Translations under genes and position numbers: made by a program
Notes under the pieces: model-generated
Database searches by the model: none
Told to the model about the DNA's origin: nothing
Seen by the model: the letters and a program-made list of their open reading frames with translations, nothing else
Source of the DNA: Butyricicoccus pullicaecorum
GTDB lineage: Bacteria > Bacillota > Clostridia > Oscillospirales > Butyricicoccaceae
Assembly: GCA_018365995.1 (NCBI GenBank)
Contig: JAGZIY010000001.1
Span: forward strand, 1 to 64,000
Direction of reading: 5' to 3'
Length of the DNA stretch: 64,000 bases
In this document: positions 7,362 to 17,163 of the stretch, piece after piece
Numbering within the stretch: position 1 is the stretch's first letter
Layout of the letters: every line of letters begins with the position of its first letter

Positions 7362-9827
7362 ATGTTCATGTCGGAAGAACGTAAGTCCGAAGATTTTATG
7401 ATGCGTCTGGCACGATTCATTGTGGACAAACGCAAGGCGATTTATCTGGTATTCTTGGCGGCTGTCCTATTTTGTGCCAGCTCGGTTGGAAAGGTAAAGG
7501 TCAATGATGATATTACCACATATCTGCCGGCTGATACCGAGACCCGCCGTGGATTGACCCTAATGGACGAAGAATTCACGACGCTGGGCGCCGGCGAATT
7601 TATGCTTACCAATATCACATTAGATGAAGCGCAGAAAATGGTGGACCAGATTGAGACGATTGATGGCGTGTCCAGTGTCGAATTTGATGATACGGAAGAG
7701 CACTATAAGGGTTCCTCTGCACGTATCTCGGTCACTTTCGATGGGGAGGCAGATGATCCGAAATCCATACGGGCAATGAACAGCATCAAGGCGGCACTTG
7801 CGCCCTATGATACATATATCAGTTCGCCGGTTGGTCTGGATACCTCTGCACAGCTGCAAAGTGAGATGGGGATTATTTTGGTGGTGGCAGCCATTGTTAT
7901 TATTCTGGTTCTGCTGTTCACCTCCAAAAGTTATATGGAGGTTCCGGTATACTTGATTGTGTTCTCCGTTGCAGCCGTCCTGAATATGGGCACGAACTAC
8001 TGGTTTGGAGAGGTGTCCTTTATTACAAACTCTGTGGCAATCGTGCTCCAGCTTGCGCTGGCAATCGACTATGCAATCATCTTTTGCCACCGCTATATGG
8101 AGGAGCGCGAAACAAAGCCTGCCAGAGAAGCGGATATTGCAGCGCTTTCCAAGGCAATCGTCGAAATTTCTTCATCAAGCCTTACAACCATTTCTGGTAT
8201 GATTGCTCTCATGCTCATGAAGTTCCGTATTGGTTTTGATATGGGTGCGGTTATGTCAAAGGGTATTATTTGCAGTATGCTTACTGTATTCCTTTTGATG
8301 CCGGGACTCCTTATGCTGTTCAGCGAGGGCATTGAGCGTACACGTCATGCCAATTTGGTGCCGCGCATTAGCTTTGTGGGAAAGACTGTTGTTAAGATGC
8401 GTTATGTACTGCCGCCTATTTTTCTCGTGCTGATGGTCGGCGGCATCTATCTGTCCGGGCAGTGTGAGTACTGTTTCTCGGAAAATGTTATTGATACGAA
8501 CAATCCATCTGAACAGCGTGTTGCGCTTGACCGTATTTCGGAAACCTTTGGCAATCAGAATTTGATTGCACTGATCGTGCCGCGTGGTGATTATGAAAAG
8601 GAAAGCAAGATTTTAAATGAAATCAGCAGTTTGCCGCAAATCAATAAGGCACAGGGGCTTGCGAACACCGAAGCTGAGGGGCATATGCTGACTGACAAAC
8701 TCAAGCCGCGTCAGTTTGCAGAGCTTGCAGGGGTAGATATCGAGCATGCGCGTCTGCTGTATCAGGCGTATGGACTGCAAAATGAAGAATACGGTGCAAT
8801 TTTTCAAAATCCAGATGACTACGAAATCCCACTGGTGGACAGTTTCCAATTCCTGTGTGAACAAAAGGATAAGGGTGTGTTCAAGCTGGAGGGAGAACAG
8901 GCAGATAAGGTCGACGATTTGCAGGAGGAGTTGGATATTGGTCTGCCGCAGCTGCAAGGGGATCACTGGTCGCGTCTGGTTTTTACCGCAGATGTACCGG
9001 AGGAAAGTCCGGAAACCTTTGCGCTGCTTGCGCAGATGCGCGAAATTGCACAGCAGTATTATGGAGATGATGTGCTCCTAGTGGGCAACTCGACCAATGC
9101 ACAGGATCTTTCCCAATCCTTTATGGACGACAATCTGAAAATCAGTGTGCTGACTGCATTGTTTGTTATGATTATCCTGCTCTTTACCTTCAAATCCGCA
9201 GGCTTGCCGATTTTGCTCGTTTTGACCATTCAGGGCAGTATATGGATCAACTTTTCCTTTCCGGCAATCATGGACACCAATCTGTTTTTCCTCAGCTATC
9301 TTGTGGTCAGCTCGATTCAGATGGGCGCGACCATCGACTATGCGATTGTCATCACAAATCGATATATGGAACTCAAGAATCAAATGAACCGGCATGAAGC
9401 GGTCATTGAAACACTCAACCAGAGTTTCCCGACAATCTTGACCTCCGGCTCCATTATGACGGTTTCCGGCTTTCTGATTGGCTTTATCTCTACAAACCCT
9501 GCTATCAGTTCGCTGGGTTTGGCACTGGGACGCGGCACCCTGACTTCGATTGTTCTCGTTATGACTGTACTGCCACAGCTGCTGCTTCTGGGTGATACCT
9601 TGATTGAACGCACGGCAATTACGCTGAATATTGACCGGAAACAGCGCTTTTCTGGCGGTATCATGCGCGTAGATGGACATATCCGCGGTCATGTTTCGGG
9701 CTTCGTAGATGGCGAAATCCGCGGTGTGATTCACGGTGATGTCAACGCAATGATTGAGAGCAAGAAGCCGATTCCAAAGGATCCAGCAGATCCGGCGTTT
9801 CATATAGAGGAGGAAAAAAGGGAATGA
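7362..9827 (+). CDS. MMPL-family RND transporter with bactofilin-like C-terminal tail
   Basis: 821 residues with the duplicated RND plan: one helix (about 28-47), an extracellular loop, five helices (about 170-330), a seventh helix near 350, a second loop, and a second five-helix bundle (about 590-745). Each bundle has the IDYAI motif (near 238 and 648) used for proton coupling in MMPL proteins. MMPL transporters export lipids or lipidated compounds to the envelope. The last 50 residues are soluble and carry short G-x-I/V repeats (VDGHIRGHV, GEIRGVIHG) resembling the beta-helix of bactofilins, unusual for this family. Start ATG 7362 (GGAAAGG upstream), with 7368 as alternative. Its stop overlaps the next start by 4 bases, so the two are coupled. 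Confidence 0.88.
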   Translation: MFMSEERKSEDFMMRLARFIVDKRKAIYLVFLAAVLFCASSVGKVKVNDDITTYLPADTETRRGLTLMDEEFTTLGAGEFMLTNITLDEAQKMVDQIETIDGVSSVEFDDTEEHYKGSSARISVTFDGEADDPKSIRAMNSIKAALAPYDTYISSPVGLDTSAQLQSEMGIILVVAAIVIILVLLFTSKSYMEVPVYLIVFSVAAVLNMGTNYWFGEVSFITNSVAIVLQLALAIDYAIIFCHRYMEERETKPAREADIAALSKAIVEISSSSLTTISGMIALMLMKFRIGFDMGAVMSKGIICSMLTVFLLMPGLLMLFSEGIERTRHANLVPRISFVGKTVVKMRYVLPPIFLVLMVGGIYLSGQCEYCFSENVIDTNNPSEQRVALDRISETFGNQNLIALIVPRGDYEKESKILNEISSLPQINKAQGLANTEAEGHMLTDKLKPRQFAELAGVDIEHARLLYQAYGLQNEEYGAIFQNPDDYEIPLVDSFQFLCEQKDKGVFKLEGEQADKVDDLQEELDIGLPQLQGDHWSRLVFTADVPEESPETFALLAQMREIAQQYYGDDVLLVGNSTNAQDLSQSFMDDNLKISVLTALFVMIILLFTFKSAGLPILLVLTIQGSIWINFSFPAIMDTNLFFLSYLVVSSIQMGATIDYAIVITNRYMELKNQMNRHEAVIETLNQSFPTILTSGSIMTVSGFLIGFISTNPAISSLGLALGRGTLTSIVLVMTVLPQLLLLGDTLIERTAITLNIDRKQRFSGGIMRVDGHIRGHVSGFVDGEIRGVIHGDVNAMIESKKPIPKDPADPAFHIEEEKRE

Positions 9828-12800
9828 GAAACCAGTTGATACGTTTGTCTGCATTGGGCATTGCAGTCTTATTTATGGCAGCACCGCTTGTCCCTGCGTT
9901 GGCGGTAGGAGCTGCATCCAATACACGTACCATTCATATCACAAGTGCAAGTGAATTTAAGGAATTCGCAAAGGACTGTGCAACCAATACCTATTCGCAG
10001 GGACTGACGGTTATTTTGGATCAGGATATTGACTTATCAGGATATGGTTCGGTGTCTGTTCCTGTCTTTTGCGGAACCTTTGACGGAAACCATCATGCCA
10101 TTACAGGGTATGACAGTCGGGGCAAAGGCTCTGACCGTGGATTGTTCCGCTATATCAAATCCGGCGCATCTGTACACAGCCTGACCGTTTCGGGTACGGT
10201 AGAGCCGGAAGGAACAAAATCGGGCTTGGGAATTTTGACCGGACGCAATGAAGGTCTGATCCGTTCCTGTGCGGTCAAGGGAACTGTGACAGGAGACGAG
10301 AGCGTTGGCGGTATCGTTGGCGTCAATGAGGCAAGCGGTGTGGTGCTTGACTGTCTCAGTCAGGTGGTTGTAACAGGCAGCACCAATGCAGGCGGTATTG
10401 CCGGACGCAGTGAGGGCACCATTCAAGGCTGTATCAATGAAGGCTCGGTCAATACCGATGGAGATCAGTCTCCGACCAATACCGGCGGCATCACGGGAAA
10501 ATCCAGTGGTGTGATCAGTGCCTGCACGAACAAGGGGGAAATCGGATACCAGCACGTTGGATACAATACAGGCGGTATTGTGGGAATGCAAAACGGCAGT
10601 GTGATTTCCTGCGTGAACCAAGGAAAGGTGTATGGACGGAAAGATGTTGGCGGTATTGTCGGGCAGTTTGAGCCTTATATTGATAAGACCTATGGCACAA
10701 AGCCAATCGATGACTTGGACAGTGCGCTCGATAGCTTGAGTGGGCTGCTCAATCAGCTTGCCGATCAGGTTTCAGACGCTACCGGCAATGTGATAGACGA
10801 TTTTAAGGTCATGAATGATGCAATGAGTTCGATTCGTGACACCGCACATAGCGCAGGTGTGGAGGCAATCGATGACGCAGATGCAATGTTGGGAGATATC
10901 CATGTTTCTGCACAGTCAATTAACCTTTCTCTTGATGGGCTTATCAATGATTCCGACGCCTTTATTCAGGAAACCAGTAAAAATCTGGAACAGGTCATTA
11001 AGTATCTGAAGAAGGTGCGAAAAAATCTGATCGATATTCCCTATACGCTGACCAATGGCGTTTCGACCGCAATTGACGAGGTGGACTCTGCGACCTCGAC
11101 CGCACATGAACGAATCCAAGATGCACTGGCAGAGTTGGAAGGGGCAAAGGACGATCTAAAGCGTCTTAACAGATTTGTCAATCAGGTTGTCAGCATTTTA
11201 ACAGGCGGAGGCAGTGATACTGATAAGTTGGGGCAGCTTAGTGAGGCTTTGCAGCAGCTTGGCACCATTGACCCTTCTGCGCGGCTTGCACGTGTCAAAA
11301 AGGCACTTGCAGATGCAACCGATGCCATAAAGCTGATGGTCGGCAACGTACAATGGGGTATCAGCCAGTCGGCAGATGAGATACAGCAGTCGCTCAGAGA
11401 TGCAGAGCGTGCACTGGAAAAGCTGGAAAATCTTGCAAGCACGATAAATTCTGATACGGCGGCGTATAGCAGCAACGCCATGAACAGTCTGCGCCAAATC
11501 AACAGTAACATGAATACCATCGAAAATCGCCTGCGTGCATATACGAGTACATTGGGCGATAAGGGCAAGGACACTATGAATGATGTCAATCAGCAGCTGA
11601 CTATTATCAATGACCGTGTCGGACAGATGACAGATGGCGCATCAAGTACCAATACAGACCTGCATAGCACAACAAAATCAATCATTGCTCAGCTGGGCAA
11701 GGTAGAGGACGCCATCACAAACCTTGTCAAGGTTCCAGAAAAGACAGTAGATGATATTTCCGATGAACTGGGAGAGAGCGGTCCCGGGCGGGTCGTTTCC
11801 TGTAAGAATACAGCTGCCATTCAGGCAGATGCCAATGTAGGCGGTATTGCAGGTATGGTTGCGCCCGAGTTGAAAATCGATCCGGAGGAAGATATCGATT
11901 TGGACGAGGATAAACTGGTCGTAGATACCCATACTTTCTTAAAGGCAACTGTGCGGGAGTGCCGCAACGATGGTACAATCACGGCAAAGAATGAATGTGC
12001 AGGCGGTATTCTGGGACGCGCTGAGTTGGGCGCTGCGATTGGCTGCATCAATAAGAGCAAGGTCGAAAGTGAGTCTGGCAGCCGTGTCGGCGGCATTGCC
12101 GGAGAATCCGGAGGAAAGATTCAAAACAGTGCCTCTTTGACCGATCTCGTTGGCAGTGATGCGCTGGGCGGTATTGCCGGCACCGGTAAGGATATCATCA
12201 ATTGCCGTGCTATGACCCGTATTGACAGCGAAGGGGAACAGCTGGGCGCAATTGCAGGCTCTGCATCGGGCACAGTCTCTGGAAACTATTTTCTAGATGA
12301 GGATTATGCTGGTGTAGATGGCATCAATTTTGTCGGACAGTCGCAGGGGGTCGATTTCGCAACCTTCCAAACCCTGAGCGGTGTGCCAGCCGATTTTCTG
12401 GAATTCAAGATGACCTTTGTGGCACATGGGGAGACCATTGCGGAAATTCCTGTGACCTATCAGGGAAATCTTGCAGAAAATCTCATTCCTGAAGTGCCGG
12501 ATGCAGATGGAACCTATGGAAGATGGGAAGATTTCGAGGCAGAAAATATCCTGCGCAGTCAGATTGTTCATGCGGTATATGACAATTTGCGTTCGACCAT
12601 TTCTTCTTCGGGCAGCCAGCCAGTTATTTTGGCAGAGGGCGCGTTCTCGCCAGATGCTATGGTAGATATTCGGGAATGGGAGCCAGAGGAAGAACAGATC
12701 CCGAGCGGGTATCGTCTGATTTCGGCGTATACGTACCGTGTACAGGATGATACACCGCTGCCTGAAACCATGACGCTTCGCGTGCGCGCCGGAGAGGGCG

Positions 12801-13108
12801 GCAAGGCGGTTGCTGTCATGCAGGATGGAAAAATCCAGATTGTGCCAAGCACTCTGGATGGCAGCTATCTGGTAAGTGAGGACAGACAGCCGGAAGGTAC
12901 GATTATGGTACTGAAACGAGATGGAACGCCCGTCATGGTTGCAGTTGGTGTGATTGCTGCGCTGGCAGTGCTTGCGGCACTGATGCGCATACGCAAAAAG
13001 CGCCGCGGCAGAAAGGAACCACAGGCGGCTGAACAGGGCACAGCGGCAAACGAAGCCCCTGCACAGGAGGGGGAAGCCACTGTGTCACCAGCCGAATCTG
13101 AAAAGTAG
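9824..13108 (+). CDS. Large envelope protein with GLUG repeats, coiled coil and C-terminal membrane anchor
   Basis: 1094 residues. Signal peptide 1-28; a right-handed beta-helix-like start (FCGTFDGNHHAITGY near 85); GLUG-type repeats (GGIVG, GGIAG, GGITG) from about 120 to 290; a long alpha-helical coiled-coil-like segment from about 295 to 640; a second GLUG block (about 660-825); a short beta module; and a C-terminal helix (AVGVIAALAVLAAL, about 1043-1056) followed by KKRRGRK and a low-complexity acidic cytoplasmic tail. The start overlaps the MMPL stop as ATGA. The architecture suggests an extracellular stalk or sensor that works with the transporter. No enzyme motif is visible and the function is unknown. 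Confidence 0.85.
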   Translation: MRNQLIRLSALGIAVLFMAAPLVPALAVGAASNTRTIHITSASEFKEFAKDCATNTYSQGLTVILDQDIDLSGYGSVSVPVFCGTFDGNHHAITGYDSRGKGSDRGLFRYIKSGASVHSLTVSGTVEPEGTKSGLGILTGRNEGLIRSCAVKGTVTGDESVGGIVGVNEASGVVLDCLSQVVVTGSTNAGGIAGRSEGTIQGCINEGSVNTDGDQSPTNTGGITGKSSGVISACTNKGEIGYQHVGYNTGGIVGMQNGSVISCVNQGKVYGRKDVGGIVGQFEPYIDKTYGTKPIDDLDSALDSLSGLLNQLADQVSDATGNVIDDFKVMNDAMSSIRDTAHSAGVEAIDDADAMLGDIHVSAQSINLSLDGLINDSDAFIQETSKNLEQVIKYLKKVRKNLIDIPYTLTNGVSTAIDEVDSATSTAHERIQDALAELEGAKDDLKRLNRFVNQVVSILTGGGSDTDKLGQLSEALQQLGTIDPSARLARVKKALADATDAIKLMVGNVQWGISQSADEIQQSLRDAERALEKLENLASTINSDTAAYSSNAMNSLRQINSNMNTIENRLRAYTSTLGDKGKDTMNDVNQQLTIINDRVGQMTDGASSTNTDLHSTTKSIIAQLGKVEDAITNLVKVPEKTVDDISDELGESGPGRVVSCKNTAAIQADANVGGIAGMVAPELKIDPEEDIDLDEDKLVVDTHTFLKATVRECRNDGTITAKNECAGGILGRAELGAAIGCINKSKVESESGSRVGGIAGESGGKIQNSASLTDLVGSDALGGIAGTGKDIINCRAMTRIDSEGEQLGAIAGSASGTVSGNYFLDEDYAGVDGINFVGQSQGVDFATFQTLSGVPADFLEFKMTFVAHGETIAEIPVTYQGNLAENLIPEVPDADGTYGRWEDFEAENILRSQIVHAVYDNLRSTISSSGSQPVILAEGAFSPDAMVDIREWEPEEEQIPSGYRLISAYTYRVQDDTPLPETMTLRVRAGEGGKAVAVMQDGKIQIVPSTLDGSYLVSEDRQPEGTIMVLKRDGTPVMVAVGVIAALAVLAALMRIRKKRRGRKEPQAAEQGTAANEAPAQEGEATVSPAESEK

Positions 13109-13118
13109 CAAATACGTC

Positions 13119-13164
13119 AAAAGCCCAAGGCACGGTCGGATATCCGACCGTGCCTTGGGCTTTT
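13119..13164 (+). terminator. Long intrinsic terminator after the GLUG gene
   Basis: A perfect 21-bp stem beginning AAAAGCCCAAGG and ending CCTTGGGCTTTT around ATAT. It has T on both strands and could stop transcription in both directions. Confidence 0.9.
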
Positions 13165-13219
13165 CCTTATGGCGACATATCAGCAGACACCGATTTATTT
13201 GTCAGATAGAGAGAAACAA

Positions 13220-13256
13220 CAAGCGGCATGCCCACATTGTGTGGACATGCCGCTTG
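13220..13256 (-). terminator. Intrinsic terminator of the SLH protein gene
   Basis: CAAGCGGCATG pairs with CATGCCGCTTG, with additional pairing inside, and on the minus strand a T-rich tail (TTGTTTC) follows. It lies 37 bases past the SLH gene stop. Confidence 0.75.
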
Positions 13257-13292
13257 GTTTGTTTGGGTTTGCTGATTGATGCAGAATGTGCT

Positions 13293-16200
13293 TTAAATGA
13301 GGTCATAGAGGAGACAGAGCATTTTTGCACATTCCTCACGCGTTGCAGGTACCTTGGGGTCAAAGCTGTAACGACCGTTTACAACATTGCCGTCGATAAT
13401 GCCGGCCTGCTGAATGACAGAAACCGGAGTCTGCGCCCAGCTGGAAATCAGGTGTGCGTCAGAAAAGACGGTTGGAACATTTTTGGTCGGGAGAACCTTA
13501 CCTGCGCTCTGTGTATAGCGATAAATCATTGCTGCCATTTCTTCACGGGTGATTTTCATGGTCGGAGCAAAGTTTCCGCCATCGGTACCCGTTGTAATCC
13601 CATGGTCTACCGCCCATGCGATATATGGTGCGCTCCAACGGTATGCAGACACATCAGGGAAGCGCTGAGAGGTATAGCCGGATACGTTTGCACCTGCAAC
13701 CCCTGCCAGCATCTTGACAAATTCCTCACGGCTTACATAGAGTGTTGGCTCGAAGTAACCGCCGCCTGTGCCGTTGATGATACCCAGAGAAGCGAGCTTG
13801 TTGATGTATTGTGCACTCCAGCGGGATGCAGGTACATCAAGGAAGGTCGAGGTGGATGGATAAGAGGTATCGGGCTTGTTGTTGTCTGTTTGCAGGGTAT
13901 CTGTTGTAACAAGGAAAGTACCCAGCGCATCGGTTGCAAAGGTGATTTTCTTCTTGGAGGAATTGTAATCGCCATTCATGTTGGTGACATAGCTGCCGGT
14001 TGCTGCGGCGTAAGTTTCCGTACCTGCATAAACTGTACTTCCGCCGTAGGTAGAAAGCCATGTCTTGCTGCCATCACCGACACGATAAACCTTGACATCA
14101 GATGCCTTTTCGCCGCTCTTTAGACGATAAGAGAATGTAATTTCTGCCTCGCCGGAGCCGAGGTCGATAATCTTATTGCTGCCGTCCTTGATGAGAAGGG
14201 TATACTGATTGGAGGTATCCTCCTCAATGGAGATGTCAACCTCCTTTTTGTCTGCCGCAGACACGATTTTACTCAGCGCACGGTAGTCCATCTGAATGGT
14301 GCCCTGATTGGTCACAAGGCTCAAACCTGTGTCGGCGTCTGAAATATCGTCAAGGGACTTAACCGGTACGGTCACTGTAGTGTCATCTACGCTCTTAGAG
14401 GTCTTGACATTCAGTTCAATAAAAGATTTATCTGCATCTTCACGCTTGGATTCCTTTTTGTTTTTCTCCAGCGCGTCATCCAGTGCGGAACTGCTGATGG
14501 ATACGGTTGCATGATCTCCCTTGACAGATGGTGTCTTGTCAATGGTCGTGGTGGAAACCTTGTCGCCATTGACCTTATCTGTGCTGGACGAGGACGAACC
14601 AGAGGACGAGCCGCCGGAAGATGTGCTGTAAGCATCAAAATCCACGCGGATTTGGAACTTGTTGGCACCCATGCTGTCGGTCGCGAGATACAAATCGTCG
14701 ACACTGTCCCGATCATCGGTATCATACCATAGATAGAAGCTATTGCCCTGCACACCATCTAAATAGAAGTTTCCGTATGTGCCCTTGGAGAGCTTGTTCC
14801 AAGAAGAACCGTTGGTGGAGACATACAGGGTTTCTACATTGACTGCACCGCCGCTTACCTTGGGCGTGATTTCCATACCGATCCATTCGGAATTGGTGTT
14901 GTCGATTTCCTGTCTGTCCAGATAATCATTGGCATCTGCAAGAATACGGATATAGCCGTTTGCCTCATCACGCAGGCGGATACTGAAATTATTGTAGTTT
15001 TCATCTGCCAGTCCCTTGCGCTGCTCAGCAGTGACGGTGATGGAGGAGGTCGATGCAGCAGTCTCTATTGTCAGCGTTGCTGTCTTTTGTCCCCAATTGT
15101 CGTCATCTTCATAGGTTGCTGTAATCTGGTAAACGCCAACCTCAGTGAATTCCGGCACCTTTGAGGTATCTGCGGTATTTTTTGCAGTGGTGTAGGTGTA
15201 AGTCCACTTGGGATTCTTACCAGCGGTTACGCCGGAAAGTGTTGCGGGCTTGAGACTGTGTGCCTGTTTGTCATATGTTACCTTTTCACTGGTAAACTGA
15301 ATGTTGTCGGATACGTCCTTTTTGCTGACTACTTTCACAGTATAGGTAATGGTTACATCTTCATAGTTCTGGAAGGAAACCTTGACTGGAACGGTTGCAG
15401 TTTGGTTCTCTGCTGCTGTATCCTTGATTTGAATCTTGACAGAGTTGCCGTTTACAACTGGGGTGCCGTTCAAGATACTAGCTGTATCTGTAACCTTTTC
15501 CACTGTATACGTTGGATTCAGCTGTGCCATGGCATCTGGAATTTTTCCGTATACTGTGCTGCCCTTGTTGCCGGATACCGCAACCGCCAGTGCGTTGTCC
15601 GTTACACCATCTCCGGTATATTTGGCTTTGGTGATGGCAACATTATTTACAGTGGTTGTTGCCGATTTTTGATCATTTGCAAAGGTGAATTTTGTTTGTC
15701 CCGCATCAGTCAATGTAACAGTAACGGTAACTGTTTTATCAGTACCCACATTTGTATCATTAAACTCTCCGGTTACTGTATAATCATTTTCTTGAATTGA
15801 AGCACCAGAAAACACGATATTGATGGAAGCAGTTTCAGCTTTGTTGGTGCCATCATATACTTTATTTGATACAGTTGCAGAGGAAATAGAAATTTCCTGC
15901 GCTTTTACAGTATAGTTGATTGTAATATCTTTTGTCAGTGGTTGATTGGGGGTGCTGTCAGAAATAGTTACTGTAATTGTACCATTCCCTGTTTCGGTAG
16001 GAGTTCCTGTTAATTTCCCATCAGATGTTAAAGATAACCAAGTTGGAATTGTAGAACCGTCTTTTGCTGACATGGTATAGGAGCCTGTTCCACCAGATAC
16101 AATAGGGCTACCGCTTGTATATGCTGTGCCTACGACCAAATCAGATAATGTTTGATTTTCCACCGTCAAAGCGCCGGCAGTTACTTGACTATCAGCCGTC

Positions 16201-16316
16201 TGTACAGTTGATTGCAGTGTTGTCAGTCCTGCCGCAAATGCGCCGGAAGCCGGTGCTCCCAAGATTGCAACAGCCAGCCAGAAAGCCAGCACTCGTTTTG
16301 TACTTGAAGTTTTCAT
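13293..16316 (-). CDS. S-layer-like surface protein with Ig-like modules and three SLH domains
   Basis: 1007 residues from the ATG at 16316, which lies 7 bases after AGGAGG (an adjacent ATG at 16319 is an alternative). Signal peptide 1-30 ending near AFAAG; a putative Ig (He_PIG) module (VVGTAYTSGSPIVSGGTG); a YDG-type module (KVYDGTNKAETASI); further Ig-like beta modules; a Gly/Ser linker (SSGGSSSGSSSSS near 590); a beta-rich domain; and three C-terminal SLH domains (FLDVPASRWSAQYI, FPDVSAYRWSAPYI, FSDAHLISSWAQ) over the last 180 residues. SLH domains hold proteins on pyruvylated wall polysaccharide, so it should sit on the cell surface. It has its own promoter, a long leader and a terminator. 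Confidence 0.9.
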   Translation of the reverse strand: MKTSSTKRVLAFWLAVAILGAPASGAFAAGLTTLQSTVQTADSQVTAGALTVENQTLSDLVVGTAYTSGSPIVSGGTGSYTMSAKDGSTIPTWLSLTSDGKLTGTPTETGNGTITVTISDSTPNQPLTKDITINYTVKAQEISISSATVSNKVYDGTNKAETASINIVFSGASIQENDYTVTGEFNDTNVGTDKTVTVTVTLTDAGQTKFTFANDQKSATTTVNNVAITKAKYTGDGVTDNALAVAVSGNKGSTVYGKIPDAMAQLNPTYTVEKVTDTASILNGTPVVNGNSVKIQIKDTAAENQTATVPVKVSFQNYEDVTITYTVKVVSKKDVSDNIQFTSEKVTYDKQAHSLKPATLSGVTAGKNPKWTYTYTTAKNTADTSKVPEFTEVGVYQITATYEDDDNWGQKTATLTIETAASTSSITVTAEQRKGLADENYNNFSIRLRDEANGYIRILADANDYLDRQEIDNTNSEWIGMEITPKVSGGAVNVETLYVSTNGSSWNKLSKGTYGNFYLDGVQGNSFYLWYDTDDRDSVDDLYLATDSMGANKFQIRVDFDAYSTSSGGSSSGSSSSSTDKVNGDKVSTTTIDKTPSVKGDHATVSISSSALDDALEKNKKESKREDADKSFIELNVKTSKSVDDTTVTVPVKSLDDISDADTGLSLVTNQGTIQMDYRALSKIVSAADKKEVDISIEEDTSNQYTLLIKDGSNKIIDLGSGEAEITFSYRLKSGEKASDVKVYRVGDGSKTWLSTYGGSTVYAGTETYAAATGSYVTNMNGDYNSSKKKITFATDALGTFLVTTDTLQTDNNKPDTSYPSTSTFLDVPASRWSAQYINKLASLGIINGTGGGYFEPTLYVSREEFVKMLAGVAGANVSGYTSQRFPDVSAYRWSAPYIAWAVDHGITTGTDGGNFAPTMKITREEMAAMIYRYTQSAGKVLPTKNVPTVFSDAHLISSWAQTPVSVIQQAGIIDGNVVNGRYSFDPKVPATREECAKMLCLLYDLI

Positions 16317-16469
16317 CATTCTTCCTCCTTTACAAACCTGAAGCCATACTGCTTGAAGAAGCAGACAAATATTTTGTGGCTTTACCATGATATGCGTTCC
16401 GGCAGAAATATCTGCAAGGGAACGGATATTTTAGAGACAAATGAACAGAGTATCATTTTTTATATATCT

Positions 16470-16498
16470 ATTATAGAACCTTGCTTGACCGTTGTCCA
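16470..16498 (-). promoter_or_regulatory. SigA-type promoter of the SLH protein gene
   Basis: On the minus strand TGGACA (16498-16493), 17-base spacer, TATAAT (16475-16470). Confidence 0.75.
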
Positions 16499-16584
16499 GC
16501 GCATTTTGAATGAATTTATTAAAAATTAACAAAATTGACGGGTTACATACGTGAGATGTTGTATTTTTGGTTACAAAACGGTTA

Positions 16585-16616
16585 TAAAAATGCTCTGCCG
16601 GAAACTTCTGGCAGAG
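16585..16616 (-). terminator. Intrinsic terminator of the thioesterase gene
   Basis: GCTCTGCC and GGCAGAGC pair, with GAA/TTC continuing inside; ATTTTT follows on the minus strand. Confidence 0.8.
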
Positions 16617-16668
16617 CACTGTTTTCTCCCAAAGGCTGATATTTTTGGGGAAACGACAAAAATTGTTT

Positions 16669-17103
16669 TTAGGGAAGCGGATCCGGCTCTTTGAGCAGCA
16701 GACGAAAATATGCAAATGCCTCCGGCGCTTCTCGCTTGAGAGAAATAGGGTGTCCGGACGCGGACAGGAAGCAATGCTTGGTTTCGCCGGTTGCGCGAAG
16801 CTCTCCGGTGGCATCATCCCGAATTTCATAGACAACGGTCATTCGAGTGGGGCTGAGTTCACTGACCTCGACTCCGATGACAAGAATGTCCCCAAAACGG
16901 CTGATGTGCTTATAATCACAGGAAACGCTCAAAACCGGAATACCAAATCCCATCGCCTCCAATCTGCCATATGGGTAGCCCATCTGCTCCATGAGGTCGC
17001 ATCGTGCCTCCTCCATAAATCGAATGTAGTTGGAGTGATGTACGACGCGCATTCCATCAGTTTCGTAATACTGAACCTTGTGACGGTATGGAACGAAATC
17101 CAT
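16669..17103 (-). CDS. YbgC/4HBT-family acyl-CoA thioesterase
   Basis: 144 residues from the ATG at 17103, preceded by AAAGGAG with about 10 bases of spacing; an ATG at 17124 would place that site inside the gene. Hot-dog fold signature: YYETDGMRVVHHSNYIRFMEE near residue 10, with the catalytic-type Asp followed by the H-x-x-Y stretch, as in YbgC and 4-hydroxybenzoyl-CoA thioesterases. It should hydrolyse acyl-CoA esters in the cytoplasm; the substrate cannot be read. It lies 60 bases after the SLH-glycosidase gene, so it may receive read-through from the aromatic operon, and it has its own terminator. Confidence 0.9.
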   Translation of the reverse strand: MDFVPYRHKVQYYETDGMRVVHHSNYIRFMEEARCDLMEQMGYPYGRLEAMGFGIPVLSVSCDYKHISRFGDILVIGVEVSELSPTRMTVVYEIRDDATGELRATGETKHCFLSASGHPISLKREAPEAFAYFRLLLKEPDPLP

Positions 17104-17163
17104 AATTAAACAACTCCTTTTCAAAAGCCTGACGGCAGCACCGCATATTTGTGTGGTGTTGTC

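Larger units (their letters stand above)
16317..16668 (-). other. Intergenic region: SLH gene leader and upstream terminator
   Basis: This 352-base gap holds the SLH gene's promoter (16470-16498), about 145 bases of untranslated leader, and the terminator of the thioesterase gene (16585-16616). I see no further gene. Confidence 0.6.

Noticed and set aside
10280..10660. Regularly repeated GGCGGTAT units, which look like a tandem repeat or CRISPR-like array
   Set aside because: They encode GGI(V/A)G of GLUG repeats, with varied spacing and no separate spacers.
13155..14123. Long plus-strand open frame (322 codons) across the SLH gene end
   Set aside because: It is antisense to the three SLH domains, has no ribosome binding site and no recognisable protein features; it is a by-product of codon bias.
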